Shown: positions 1 to 7,469, counted from the first letter of the stretch. The stretch is DNA of 19,775 bases from CAYRLZ01 sp964425275 (GCA_964425275.1 CAYRLZ010000055.1:1-19775), one strand, 5' to 3'. Notes: generated by a model not told the origin, from the letters alone. Numbers and translations are program-made.

Positions 1-1
1 T

Positions 2-103
2 CGGAAAAAATCCCCTCCCCTACGAATTAGATTGGATAGAATAAAAGCCATTAGGTCTTTGGGAATTAGTTATTCTCTTCTCTCATTATTAAATATAGAG
101 TAA
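2..103 (+). CDS. Possible C-terminal end of an unidentified gene entering from the left edge
   Basis: One frame is open from the window edge for 33 codons and stops with TAA at 101-103, ending in the residues LLSLLNIE. Its basic and hydrophobic make-up (for example RIRLDRIKAIRSLG) would suit the tail of a real protein. The piece is too short to recognise or to separate from a chance open frame. If real, it converges on the TVP38-family gene on the other strand. No function is proposed. Confidence 0.25.
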   Translation, partial: RKKSPPLRIRLDRIKAIRSLGISYSLLSLLNIE

Positions 104-113
104 AAATAGGGGC

Positions 114-150
114 AAAATGTTTCCCTGAATTTTAAGCCAAAGGGGAAACA
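114..150 (-). terminator. Candidate terminator for the ZIP/TVP38 operon
   Basis: An 8-bp inverted repeat (TGTTTCCC at 118-125, GGGAAACA at 143-150) separated by 17 bases lies just beyond the stop codon of the minus-strand TVP38 gene. Read on the minus strand, the stem is followed by a short run of four T. The loop is long and the T-tract short, so this is a weak intrinsic terminator at best. Confidence 0.35.
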
Positions 151-180
151 ATGTTCCCGGATACCACAAGGTAGTTTCAT

Positions 181-846
181 TCAAAATCGGAATATCTTTA
201 ATTGGAGAATCTTTTCTTTAAATAGATAAAATAAAGCCGCCAGGGTAAAGGTGATTAGACCAAATATTAGCCACTCTACCGGGGTAAAATTAAGTGCCTT
301 TGTCCCTAAGTAAGAAGAAAATATTATCCCGGGTGACCGACTGAGGATAACGGCAATGAGAAAAAAGGATAAGGGGAGGTTGGTCAGGCCGTAGAGAAAA
401 TAGACGATATCACCCAATGGATTCGGAATGAGCAGAAGAAGGAAAAATACCAATGGGACTTTTTTCTTTATCCGCCCATCAAATCTTTTCATCCTCTCTT
501 TTTTAATAAAGAGATTTAAGACCCGACGCCCGAAATAGCGACTGATGGTAAACGCTAAAAAAGACCCACAAATTACCCCCAGGATGCTTAAAATACTACC
601 CCTTAAAGTCCCAAATATGTAACCACCAGCAAAATTGACCACATTCCCCGGGATAATTGGTAGAAGAATTTGAATTATTTGCGAAAGAAAAAAGATAAAG
701 GAGGGAAAGAATTTGACCGAGAGAATCATCTCCCGAATCTCCCTGACCTGGGAAAATGGGATGTATCTAATAAAATGAAAGGCGAGATAAGTGAAAAGAA
801 AGATGAGGATAAAAAGGATGGAGATAAAAAGTAATTTATTTTTCAT
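181..846 (-). CDS. TVP38/TMEM64 (VTT-domain, DedA-like) membrane protein
   Basis: A 221-residue integral membrane protein of the TVP38/TMEM64 family. Members sit in the inner membrane and are distant relatives of DedA proteins and eukaryotic lipid scramblases; their bacterial substrates are mostly unknown. The N-terminus (residues 4-25) is one hydrophobic helix. The VTT region spans about residues 58-182: a proline-rich re-entrant stretch with GGYIFG at 74-79, the glycine-spaced helix leading to RYFGRR at 103-108, then IPNPLGD at 140-146 and LYGLTNLP at 151-158. A last helix follows at about 190-210. Length is normal for the family. The ATG overlaps the stop of the upstream ZIP gene in an ATGA arrangement, so translation is probably coupled and both come from one transcript. 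Family assignment is secure; the transported molecule cannot be told. Confidence 0.85.
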   Translation of the reverse strand: MKNKLLFISILFILIFLFTYLAFHFIRYIPFSQVREIREMILSVKFFPSFIFFLSQIIQILLPIIPGNVVNFAGGYIFGTLRGSILSILGVICGSFLAFTISRYFGRRVLNLFIKKERMKRFDGRIKKKVPLVFFLLLLIPNPLGDIVYFLYGLTNLPLSFFLIAVILSRSPGIIFSSYLGTKALNFTPVEWLIFGLITFTLAALFYLFKEKILQLKIFRF

Positions 847-1586
847 TTCGGAAAGAGGCGGGTGGCGATGAGGATAATGATAAAACCAGAGAGGAAAAAG
901 AGGAAGGAGAGAAATGACTTCTTTAAGTTCTCCTCTTTGTGTAATTCGGGGATAATATCCGAGGTGGCAATATAAGTGAAGTTGCCGGCGGCGATGGCTA
1001 ACAAATAAGGGAGTAGTGAGGAAAGTTTGCTAAAGAGTAAAAAGCCCATAATACAACCAAGGATGGCCGTTGCCGCTGAGAGGTAATTATAAAAGAGTGC
1101 CTTCCTTTTTGAAAAGCCACCGTAGACGAGAAGGGAAAAATCGCCAATCTCCTGGGGCAACTCATGGGCAATCGCGGCCACCGTAACTAAGATACCGGCG
1201 GTAATCCCGGAGAGATAACCACCAGCGATTATTACCCCGTCAATAAAATTATGGAGGCCATCGCCATAAAGATTAAGATAGGTAAAGGGATGAACCGGAC
1301 ATTCCTTACGATGGCAGTGATGCCAGAGGAGAAATCTCTCCAATAGATAAAAGATTAAAAATCCAATGGCAAAGAAGAGAAAGGTAATACCGGGGGGAAT
1401 TGTCTCTAACACCTCAGGTAAGAGATGAAGAAAAGATACAGAAAAGAGCACACCACCGGCAAAGGCAATCAGATGAGAGAGGAGCGAGGTTAAAGATTTC
1501 TCTTTTAGGGGGATAAAAAATATCCCAACCAAGGAAAGGAGGCTAACAATTATCGTGCTGATAATACTAAATAAGAAATTTACCAT
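843..1586 (-). CDS. ZIP family divalent metal transporter (LIV-1-like)
   Basis: An inner-membrane importer for zinc, iron or similar divalent cations. With the ATG at 1586 it has 247 residues and about eight hydrophobic segments. The metal-site helices are clear: HNFIDG at 112-117 (TM4) and HELPQEIGD at 141-149 (TM5). The latter matches the HExPHExGD signature of the LIV-1 group except that the middle His is Gln. A loop rich in His and Cys (HHCHRKECPVH, residues 89-99) precedes TM4 and may bind metal. A GTG at 1601 would add five residues, but it lies inside the spacer and upstream of the -10 box of the promoter at 1592-1620, so the ATG is preferred. No Shine-Dalgarno precedes the ATG, so a leaderless mRNA is likely. 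The stop overlaps the next gene by four bases. The exact metal is not predictable. Confidence 0.9.
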   Translation of the reverse strand: MVNFLFSIISTIIVSLLSLVGIFFIPLKEKSLTSLLSHLIAFAGGVLFSVSFLHLLPEVLETIPPGITFLFFAIGFLIFYLLERFLLWHHCHRKECPVHPFTYLNLYGDGLHNFIDGVIIAGGYLSGITAGILVTVAAIAHELPQEIGDFSLLVYGGFSKRKALFYNYLSAATAILGCIMGFLLFSKLSSLLPYLLAIAAGNFTYIATSDIIPELHKEENLKKSFLSFLFFLSGFIIILIATRLFPK

Positions 1587-1591
1587 AGGAA

Positions 1592-1620
1592 TATTTATCA
1601 CAAAAAGGTAGTGATGTCAA
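1592..1620 (-). promoter_or_regulatory. Promoter of the ZIP/TVP38 operon
   Basis: On the minus strand TTGACA (1615-1620), a 17-base spacer, then TAAATA (1592-1597) preceded by TGA, giving an extended -10 element. The -10 ends five bases before the ATG at 1586, so the predicted transcription start falls on the start codon. The -10 matches consensus only partly; the perfect -35 and the TG extension carry the call. Confidence 0.6.
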
Positions 1621-1635
1621 TGACCGATGCGAAGT

Positions 1636-1649
1636 GGGGCGTAAGCCCC
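1636..1649. other. GC-rich hairpin between divergent promoters
   Basis: GGGGC-GTAA-GCCCC, a perfect 5-bp stem with a GNRA-type tetraloop. It is centred in a GC-rich 45-base block between two back-to-back TTGACA boxes (1615-1620 on the minus strand, 1666-1671 on the plus strand). It stands out from the AT-rich surroundings. It could be an operator or a DNA-structural element; no regulator site is recognised. Confidence 0.4.
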
Positions 1650-1665
1650 CAGGCGAACCGAAGGC

Positions 1666-1694
1666 TTGACATTAACCCAGAATTTTCATATAAT
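1666..1694 (+). promoter_or_regulatory. Consensus sigma70-type promoter of the coiled-coil protein gene
   Basis: TTGACA (1666-1671), a 17-base spacer and TATAAT (1689-1694): a perfect match to the canonical housekeeping promoter. The start codon lies 32 bases beyond the -10 and has a GGAGG ribosome-binding site. This gene therefore has a conventional leader, unlike other promoter-proximal genes in the window. Confidence 0.85.
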
Positions 1695-1726
1695 TAATAA
1701 TAAAAATATGGTAAATCGGAGGTTTT

Positions 1727-2155
1727 ATGAAAAAAAATGAATTCCTTTTATCCTCTTTGCTCTTTCTTACCTTGATTAGTTCGTTTTTGTCGGCAAAAGA
1801 AATTCCCTATACACTTGATGATCGAGATAGATTAATAAGAATTGAGACTTCCCTTAAAGAATTTAAGGCGAGTGTTGATAAGCGGTTTGAGGCGATTGAT
1901 AAACGGTTTGAGGCGATTGATAAACGGTTTGACCAACTGATAAATATCTTTCTCGGGGTTGTGGCGGCATTCGCTGGAATCGTTGCGGTTACAATTGGAT
2001 TTGCAATCTGGGATAGAAAAACCACCCTTTCCCCTTATCTGAAAAGAAGTCGGGACATTGAAGAAAGGGAGGAGATGATTGAGAAAATTCTCAAGGAATA
2101 TGCCAAGACCGAACCCAAACTGGCAGAGGTGATGAAAAGATTGGGGGTTTTATAA
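1727..2155 (+). CDS. Small secreted or membrane-anchored coiled-coil protein with heptad repeats
   Basis: A 142-residue protein of no assigned function. Residues 1-23 form a signal peptide-like segment (basic start, hydrophobic core, LSA before KE). Residues 30-71 are a charged coiled coil holding two exact DKRFEAI heptads and a third partial copy (51-71). A transmembrane helix (about 72-95) follows, ending in the motif IWDRKTTLSP, and then a charged helical tail of about 45 residues. This heptad-helix-WDR layout is widespread in small bacterial proteins of unknown role. The ATG has a clear GGAGG four bases upstream and a consensus promoter. It is monocistronic and converges on the TonB receptor gene. 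The repeat and membrane helix suggest self-association at the membrane, which is an inference only. Confidence 0.75.
   Translation: MKKNEFLLSSLLFLTLISSFLSAKEIPYTLDDRDRLIRIETSLKEFKASVDKRFEAIDKRFEAIDKRFDQLINIFLGVVAAFAGIVAVTIGFAIWDRKTTLSPYLKRSRDIEEREEMIEKILKEYAKTEPKLAEVMKRLGVL
1877..1933 (+). repeat. Tandem 21-bp repeat encoding DKRFEAI heptads
   Basis: Two 21-bp units (1877-1897 and 1898-1918) differ at a single base and are followed by a 15-base partial unit (1919-1933). Each unit encodes one heptad of the coiled coil, so gain or loss of a unit keeps the frame and lengthens or shortens the coil. Confidence 0.9.
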
Positions 2156-2458
2156 TGAAAAATGAAAATTAGCAACCCTTTTGAGACTTTCCTGATAGCG
2201 GAGAGAAGGGATTTACTCCTAATGGCTTTACGAAAGAAGCCACTCCCAATTTCTAATTAAAAGAGAGAATAAAAGAGGTACCGAGAGTTCAAAAGTATGT
2301 AAGACCTGCTCCCTCTGAAATGGACTGTTTACTGATATCCGAAAGACCCAAAGTCAGCAACCGATATTTTTCTAAAAATACCTGAGGAATAAAAAGGCAT
2401 TAATCCCCATTTCCTTGCCCCTTCCTTCCTTTTGTTTAATTGGTTAGGGCATTAAGAT
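2156..2458. other. Convergent intergenic region without a recognisable gene
   Basis: About 300 bases between the ends of the coiled-coil gene (plus strand) and the TonB receptor gene (minus strand). No open frame of note and no RNA gene is recognised. A 6-bp hairpin (TGGCTT at 2223-2228, AAGCCA at 2237-2242) has no T-tract. A short direct repeat, GGCATTAA, occurs near 2396 and a similar GGGCATTAA near 2447. No intrinsic terminator is convincing on either strand. Confidence 0.5.
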
Positions 2459-4993
2459 TTATCGCAGTTTTATCTCAACTCCCAGCCTCACTCTTCTACC
2501 CGGTCCGTAGTTGTTTATCCAATCAACGGTTACCTGGTGGTAGGCAACGACGGCCAGGTAATTTTCGTTCGGATTTATTAAACCGTCGTGGTTTAAGTCT
2601 CGGGCGGAATGATAGACCGGGTCGCCTAAAAATACTACGGAGCGAAATTCCCGGTAATCAATCCACACCCCATCATCATCCGGTTTACCGGTCGCCGGAT
2701 AGACATAAAGGATATCCCGGATACCAAGGATATTTAGTAGTTCACCGACCAGGTTAAAGTCCTGACCATAAAGGGAAAACTCTTTATAAAGGTATAAATC
2801 AGCACTTTTGCGCCAGGGTCTCCTTAATGTGTTCATCGTTTGTCGGTCGCCTCGGCCGCCGGGCGGGGTATAAGGAAACCCCTGACCAAGATAAGCGATT
2901 AACCTCCCGGAGATGAAGGAAGAGAAGTCCAACTGGAAAAATAGCCGATGGCGCTGGTCAAAATCAAGGGAGTATTCGGCCAGGGGTATATTGGTATCAC
3001 CACGGATTATATATTCGTAATAATTTTCGTTGGCATAGGAACTTGTCCCTTGGGCATAAGATAAGGAGTAAGCAAGCTTGGGTGAGAAGTTCTTACCTTT
3101 TATTTCCCAGATAATTTCTAATCCTTTCAAACGGGCATAATCAATATTGGTATAAGTAGTATAGGGGTGAGGCAGGGCGAGCACGATTCTTGTCCCAACG
3201 AGGTCTTTCACATCCTTATACCAGAGGTTAAATGTCCCAAGAAGATTCTTAGAGACTTCGCCTTGCAGTCCAATCTCATAGGCGGTAGTTCTCTCCGGTT
3301 TCAAATCCGGATTACCGATTAGTGGAGGTGGATTCTGGCGATACCTTATCTCCTTATTTTTTACTTGGTCGTAGAAATAGGAAAGGTTGGGGATTTGAAA
3401 ATAATAGCCATAGTTCCAGCGAAAAAATAGCCAATCGGTTATTCGGTGCGAGGCACTTAATCTTGGACTCCACTGCGCCTTTGGTTGCCTTTCGGCTGCG
3501 GGGAGGAATCGGTCAAACCTTAAACCGATATTGGCGAAGAGACCGCGGTAATCTATCTTATCTTCAAGCCAGAGACCAAAATGGGAAGGCTTAAAGGTAT
3601 AGGTATCACGGGAGGGATACCAGGAAGGGAAACTTATCCAGTCGCTTTTCACATAATAGAAATTATTTTCGCCACCCAAAAATACCTGATGAATTGGGCT
3701 AATCTGGGAGGAGAATTTATAATTCAGGGAATAAGTTAGAGAAGAGGTATGGCGGAGTTCTTGATAATCACCCCGGGTATAAAAATAGAGATATTTCACA
3801 ACACCCACACCAAAAGGATTATCCATCGTCATCTTGGGAATTTCGTATTCGGCTAATTCCTTAAATTCAATATCCCGCCACCAGGACATATTCCCTTTCT
3901 TCACCCCGTATTTTTTTTCGGTAAAGAAACGGCTGGCGGTAATTTCCCAGAGGTCTCTTTCCCCGAAGAGGATGTCCGACTTAAAGATTATCACCTGCCC
4001 TTTTTTTAAATCGGAGCGGTAATTGTTTAAGTTAAATTTCCACTGGGGATGATAGCGGTTAAACTGGGAGTGAGAAAAGGCACTGCTTAAAACAAAATTT
4101 GCCTTTCCGAGCCATTGGTATCCGGTCTTGCCATAAAGACAATAGTCTTGCCTTTCTTTGTGAGGAAGTTTATAAAATCTCGGGTCTGCGTCATCGGTTA
4201 GCGATAAATCAAAGGAGAAGATATTTTGAAATCTCCCAATTGGAAGAAATGTCGTGGTCTGATAATTGGCATAGCCATAATCGTTGGTTTTGGGTGTAAA
4301 TCTTTCGGTTTTGAAAAAGACGTTTTGGGTAATTTTATTTGAGGGATAAAGGGAGATTAGATTGATAACCCCGGACATTGCCTTGCCGTATTCCGAGCCA
4401 AAGCCACCAGGGAAGAAGATTACCTCTTCTAATATCCCTTTGCTAATATCTATCCCTAATTCTCCTAACAATGGGTCAATGATTGAGACACCATCCAAGC
4501 GGTAGTCAACTTCTTCGGCGCGGCCGCCCCGGATGTGCAAAAGACTCTCGGCTCTTATCACCCCGGGTTGAAAAGCCAAAAGCCCGGTGAAATAATCCGA
4601 AGCAAAGGTCATTTCTTTTGCCTTCAGGATATAAGTCGGTCTTGTCCATTCTTTTGCGATTAATGGTCTCTCGGCGGTCACGGTAATCTTCTCCAATTCA
4701 ATTGGCATCTCTTCCAAGATAAAATTCAGACGCACAACCTTCTCTCTTTCCACTATCACATCTTTAACGACCATTGATTGGTAGCCAATCGCCGAGGCTT
4801 CTATTGAGTAAATCCCTGGTGGGATATTGAGTAGGCAGAAGAAACCCTTTTCGTTAGTGGCGGTGCCGTAAGGGGTATTTAGGACCATGAGATTAGCAAA
4901 GGGGATAGGTTTATCGGTCTTTTTCTCTCTAACCCAACCGGTAATCTTTCCCAATAGATAGAAAGGAATTAAGAGGAGGAGCCAATTTTTCAT
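2459..4993 (-). CDS. TonB-dependent outer-membrane receptor with carboxypeptidase-like N-terminal domain
   Basis: An 844-residue outer-membrane beta-barrel receptor that would import a large ligand (metal chelate, vitamin or glycan) using TonB/ExbBD energy. After a signal peptide (about 1-16), residues 17-95 form a CarboxypepD_reg-like beta-sandwich (GWVREKKTDKPIPFANLMV; PPGIYSIEASAIGYQ), usual in Bacteroidetes-style receptors. A TonB-box-like ITVTAER follows, then the plug (residues about 110-215, with HIRGGRAEEVDYRLDG and GFGSEYGKAMSGVINL) and a roughly 600-residue barrel rich in aromatics, ending in alternating hydrophobic residues (VRLGVEIKLR). A TTG six bases upstream is in frame but would overlap the -10 box, so the ATG at 4993 is chosen; it has no Shine-Dalgarno. 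It is not next to a SusD partner or TonB genes, so the ligand is unknown. Confidence 0.9.
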   Translation of the reverse strand: MKNWLLLLIPFYLLGKITGWVREKKTDKPIPFANLMVLNTPYGTATNEKGFFCLLNIPPGIYSIEASAIGYQSMVVKDVIVEREKVVRLNFILEEMPIELEKITVTAERPLIAKEWTRPTYILKAKEMTFASDYFTGLLAFQPGVIRAESLLHIRGGRAEEVDYRLDGVSIIDPLLGELGIDISKGILEEVIFFPGGFGSEYGKAMSGVINLISLYPSNKITQNVFFKTERFTPKTNDYGYANYQTTTFLPIGRFQNIFSFDLSLTDDADPRFYKLPHKERQDYCLYGKTGYQWLGKANFVLSSAFSHSQFNRYHPQWKFNLNNYRSDLKKGQVIIFKSDILFGERDLWEITASRFFTEKKYGVKKGNMSWWRDIEFKELAEYEIPKMTMDNPFGVGVVKYLYFYTRGDYQELRHTSSLTYSLNYKFSSQISPIHQVFLGGENNFYYVKSDWISFPSWYPSRDTYTFKPSHFGLWLEDKIDYRGLFANIGLRFDRFLPAAERQPKAQWSPRLSASHRITDWLFFRWNYGYYFQIPNLSYFYDQVKNKEIRYRQNPPPLIGNPDLKPERTTAYEIGLQGEVSKNLLGTFNLWYKDVKDLVGTRIVLALPHPYTTYTNIDYARLKGLEIIWEIKGKNFSPKLAYSLSYAQGTSSYANENYYEYIIRGDTNIPLAEYSLDFDQRHRLFFQLDFSSFISGRLIAYLGQGFPYTPPGGRGDRQTMNTLRRPWRKSADLYLYKEFSLYGQDFNLVGELLNILGIRDILYVYPATGKPDDDGVWIDYREFRSVVFLGDPVYHSARDLNHDGLINPNENYLAVVAYHQVTVDWINNYGPGRRVRLGVEIKLR

Positions 4994-4998
4994 AGCCA

Positions 4999-5026
4999 AT
5001 TATAATCAAAAATGAAAACAATTCAA
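4999..5026 (-). promoter_or_regulatory. Promoter of the TonB-dependent receptor gene
   Basis: On the minus strand TTGAAT (5021-5026), a 16-base spacer and a perfect TATAAT (4999-5004). The -10 ends five bases before the ATG at 4993, so the transcript would begin at the start codon. No Shine-Dalgarno fits in the gap (TGGCT). Confidence 0.7.
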
Positions 5027-5082
5027 ATTTTCAGCCATTTCCCAAAAACCAGTCGGTTAAGTTTTCTCTTTTTAATTAATAG

Positions 5083-5111
5083 TTGACATTTTTTAAATTT
5101 TATTGTATTAT
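5083..5111 (+). promoter_or_regulatory. Promoter of the rpsP operon
   Basis: TTGACA (5083-5088), a 17-base spacer and TATTAT (5106-5111). The predicted start is at about 5118, one base before the rpsP ATG. The sequence between the -35 and the ATG is almost purely A and T, with no Shine-Dalgarno, which supports a leaderless or one-base-leader mRNA. Confidence 0.75.
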
Positions 5112-5118
5112 ATAATAA

Positions 5119-5376
5119 ATGGTTAAAATAAGATTAAATAGAATGGGAAGGAGAAATCTGCCTTTCTATCGGATAGTAGTAACGGATGTGCGGCGAGCGC
5201 GCGCTGGTAAATATATTGAAGCCGTGGGTTGCTATAACCCACTAAAAAGCGAACTTAAAATAAACACGGAAAGGGTTAACTACTGGCTCTCGTGTGGTGC
5301 CCAAACCACAAACACCGTAAAACGACTTCTCAAAAGATACCAAAAGAAAGAGGAGGTGAATTATGTTACCCCTTAA
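5119..5376 (+). CDS. rpsP: 30S ribosomal protein bS16
   Basis: An 85-residue small-subunit protein that binds 16S rRNA and helps 30S assembly. The whole family pattern is present: VKIRLNRMGRRNLPFYRIVV at the start, then RARAGKYIEAVGCYNP and the INTERVNYWLSCGAQTTNTV segment. Length is typical. It heads the plus-strand housekeeping run and overlaps the next gene, khpA, by 14 bases. The ATG has no ribosome-binding site and sits one base from the predicted transcription start. The usual bacterial neighbours rimM and rplS are absent from this cluster. Confidence 0.97.
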   Translation: MVKIRLNRMGRRNLPFYRIVVTDVRRARAGKYIEAVGCYNPLKSELKINTERVNYWLSCGAQTTNTVKRLLKRYQKKEEVNYVTP

Positions 5377-5602
5377 AGACTTGATTGAAAACATCGCAAA
5401 ATCCCTTGTTGACAATCCGGATAAAGTAAACCTAAAGGAGATATCCGGCGAAAGAACCCTCATCTTAGAACTCCGAGTTGGCGAAGGCGACCTCGGTAAG
5501 GTTATAGGAAAGGAGGGTAGAACAGCAAAAGCCATCAGGCAGATACTGGCTGCCGCAGCAATGAAACAGGGAAAGAGAGCCCAGTTAGAGATTCTGGAAT
5601 AG
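5363..5602 (+). CDS. khpA: KH-domain RNA-binding protein KhpA (YlqC family)
   Basis: A 79-residue single KH-domain protein. Homologues bind RNA broadly, often with KhpB, and affect cell-size control or small-RNA regulation in Gram-positives. The KH GxxG loop is GKEG at residues 49-52 within LGKVIGKEGRTAKAIR, and the family's ending (KRAQLEILE) is intact. The ATG has a strong GAGGAGG seven bases upstream, placed inside the end of rpsP, so the two genes overlap by 14 bases and are co-transcribed. Position directly after rpsP is the classic one for this family. Confidence 0.93.
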   Translation: MLPLKDLIENIAKSLVDNPDKVNLKEISGERTLILELRVGEGDLGKVIGKEGRTAKAIRQILAAAAMKQGKRAQLEILE

Positions 5603-5692
5603 GTTCAATATATTTACCCGCGCTCGCCGAAAGTAGTTCAGAGAGAGCAAAACGAGACCGGAAAATCAAAAACTCTCCTTATCTTTAATTCA

Positions 5693-6448
5693 ATGCTCTG
5701 CCATATTATCACAATCTTTCCGGAATATTTCAGTGGTATTTTGAATACCGGGATATTAAGGATTGCTCAGGAGAAGGGACTTTTAACAGTTTCGCTAATC
5801 AATCTACGGGACTTCGCCACAGATGCCTATCGCACGGTTGACGATTACCCTTACGGCGGTGGGAGTGGGATGATTCTAAAACCAGAGCCGGTCGTCAATG
5901 CCGTGGAATCAATAAAAAAAGAGAATTCTTATCTTATCCTCACCTCACCAAAAGGAAGGAGATTTGACCAGAGCCGGGCCCAGGAACTGGCTTTAAAGGA
6001 ACACCTCATATTTATCTGCGGGCGCTATAAAGGAATTGATGAGCGGGTCAGGCAATATCTGATGCCTGACGAAATATCGGTTGGTGATTTCATCCTTTCC
6101 GGCGGTGAGGCCGGCTGCGCGATTATCTTAGAAGCCTGCGTCCGGCTTATTCCCGGAGTGGTTGGTGATGAAGAATCCATCGCCTCTGATTCCTTTGTCT
6201 CCGGGATTCTTGACGCCCCTTATTATACCCGACCGGCGCAATTCCGGAATTATAAGGTACCGGAGGTTCTTCTCTCTGGTAACCACGCCCAGATAAGGAG
6301 GTGGCGGAGAAAGGAGGCATTAAGGATTACCCTTTTACGAAGACCTGACCTCTTAAAAAAAATTCCCCTCAGTGCCGAAGATATAAAACTCCTCCAGGAG
6401 ATTGAAGAGGAGGAAAAACTTTCTCACCGGGAAAAACCAGACCCTTAA
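5693..6448 (+). CDS. trmD: tRNA (guanine(37)-N1)-methyltransferase
   Basis: A 251-residue SPOUT methyltransferase that methylates G37 next to the anticodon in tRNAs reading CNN-type codons, preventing frameshifts. Visible landmarks: PYGGGSGM at 53-60, LTSPKGRRFDQ at 83-93, the knotted AdoMet site FICGRYKGIDER (108-119) and SVGDFILSGGEAG (129-141), the catalytic Asp in ASDSF (Asp166), and the C-terminal domain with GNHAQIRRWRR. Length is normal. It follows khpA after a 90-base gap where rimM normally lies; no rimM remnant is seen there. The ATG has no Shine-Dalgarno; a TATCTT seven bases upstream could be a -10, but no -35 matches, so an own promoter is doubtful. Confidence 0.96.
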   Translation: MLCHIITIFPEYFSGILNTGILRIAQEKGLLTVSLINLRDFATDAYRTVDDYPYGGGSGMILKPEPVVNAVESIKKENSYLILTSPKGRRFDQSRAQELALKEHLIFICGRYKGIDERVRQYLMPDEISVGDFILSGGEAGCAIILEACVRLIPGVVGDEESIASDSFVSGILDAPYYTRPAQFRNYKVPEVLLSGNHAQIRRWRRKEALRITLLRRPDLLKKIPLSAEDIKLLQEIEEEEKLSHREKPDP

Positions 6449-6478
6449 CTTTTAATTTATTATCATTGGAAGGGTGAG

Positions 6479-7069
6479 TTGACTTATGGCCAAAATCTCG
6501 TAATCTTATTTATGGTTAATTTACTGATTGCTTTATCTTTTATCTTATTGCCCCAAGAGAATGACCTTCTCTGGTGGAAAGTTAAAGAGAAGTATAAAAA
6601 GGTGAATAATATCCAAGGAGTTTTCCGTCAGAGGGTCTGCTCCGAAGAAGCCGGTTTTTGTGAAGAATTCCAAGGCCGCTTCTACGCGGCAAAGCCAAAC
6701 AAACTGCGGATTGAGGTCTTAAAACCAGAAAATCAGTTAATCATTGCCGACCGGGAAACACTCTTTGTCTCAATAAAAGAAAAGACTACCAAAAGACCCC
6801 TGAGCGAAACTCCCCCCTTTCTTCTTTTCTTTGAATTGCTCAAAGATTCCTTTGCCATAAAGAGTCAACCCAAAGATAAAGATGTGATAAATTTAATTCT
6901 GACGCCAATTGATACCGCTTATTATTCCATTACCTTAGCGGTAAATCGGAAGAATCTGTTGATTGAAGAGATTGCCTTTGAAGATTGGAAAGGAAACCGG
7001 ACCGAACTTTTCTTCGCTAAGTTAGCCATTAATAAAAGACTACCCAGAGAGATATTTCGGTTCAAATAG
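6479..7069 (+). CDS. LolA-like outer-membrane lipoprotein carrier protein
   Basis: A 196-residue secreted protein of the LolA/LppX-like fold, which carries lipoproteins across the periplasm. A hydrophobic leader (about residues 7-24) is followed by the family's N-terminal strand pattern: VNNIQGVFRQRV, EFQGRFYAAKPNKLRIEV, then KPENQLIIADRETLFV. Two cysteines (Cys54 and Cys61, in VCSEEAGFC) could form a disulfide in the periplasm. The start is uncertain: TTG at 6479 follows GGAAGGGTGAG, while an in-frame ATG at 6512 lacks a ribosome-binding site and shortens the leader. Together with the TonB receptor it supports a two-membrane envelope. It lies 30 bases after trmD and five before the thioesterase gene, so it is probably in the same operon. 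Confidence 0.75.
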   Translation: MTYGQNLVILFMVNLLIALSFILLPQENDLLWWKVKEKYKKVNNIQGVFRQRVCSEEAGFCEEFQGRFYAAKPNKLRIEVLKPENQLIIADRETLFVSIKEKTTKRPLSETPPFLLFFELLKDSFAIKSQPKDKDVINLILTPIDTAYYSITLAVNRKNLLIEEIAFEDWKGNRTELFFAKLAINKRLPREIFRFK

Positions 7070-7073
7070 AGAA

Positions 7074-7469
7074 GTGATTAAATCAAGTGATTATTGTTTT
7101 GCCTGCGGCAGAGAGAATCCAATCGGCCTCCATCTGCATATCCAAGAAGAAGGCGATACCGTGAAAGCAAACTTTCAAACAAAGAAGGAATATGAGGGTT
7201 ATGCCAATATTACTCATGGGGGAATTATCACAACTCTCTTAGATGAAATTATTGTCTGGGCTTGTCGGAAAAAGGGATACGAGGCAATGACCGCGGAATT
7301 GAAGGTGCGCTTTAAGAAGGCAGTGTTGGTTGGGGAGGAAGTGGAAATTACCGGCCGGGTTCTTGAAAAAAGAAAAGGTATCCTATATTGCCAAGGTGAG
7401 ATGAGAAATAAAAATGGACAATTGGTCGCCTTTGCCGAGGCCAAGATGTTCCTTACTTATGGCACTTAG
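7074..7469 (+). CDS. PaaI-type hotdog-fold acyl-CoA thioesterase
   Basis: A 131-residue hotdog protein predicted to hydrolyse acyl- or aryl-CoA thioesters in the cytoplasm. The N-terminus has the subgroup motif CFACGRENPIGLHL (residues 8-21), with a Cys-x2-Cys pair. The active-site helix carries ITHGGIITTLLDE (46-58), where His48, the Gly pair and Asp57 match the PaaI family. The C-terminal strands end in VAFAEAKMFLTYG. The start is GTG, five bases after the LolA-like gene, with only a weak purine stretch upstream. The end overlaps rimO by 11 bases. Substrate is unknown. Its place among tRNA and ribosome modification genes gives no metabolic hint. Confidence 0.85.
   Translation: MIKSSDYCFACGRENPIGLHLHIQEEGDTVKANFQTKKEYEGYANITHGGIITTLLDEIIVWACRKKGYEAMTAELKVRFKKAVLVGEEVEITGRVLEKRKGILYCQGEMRNKNGQLVAFAEAKMFLTYGT

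Noticed and set aside
70..180. 36-codon minus-strand open frame starting right after the TVP38 stop codon
   Set aside because: It has no ribosome-binding site, no recognisable composition, and overlaps the candidate terminator hairpin. Probably chance.
2221..2245. Intrinsic terminator for the gene at 1727-2155
   Set aside because: The stem has only 6 bp with an 8-base loop, and no T-tract follows.
5656..5692. Leaderless promoter for trmD
   Set aside because: TATCTT lies seven bases before the ATG, but the -35 position reads ACCGGA; the evidence is too weak.
7414..7458. Upstream extension of rimO by 15 codons
   Set aside because: It lies entirely inside the thioesterase gene, and the family's conserved N-terminus begins just after the ATG at 7459.
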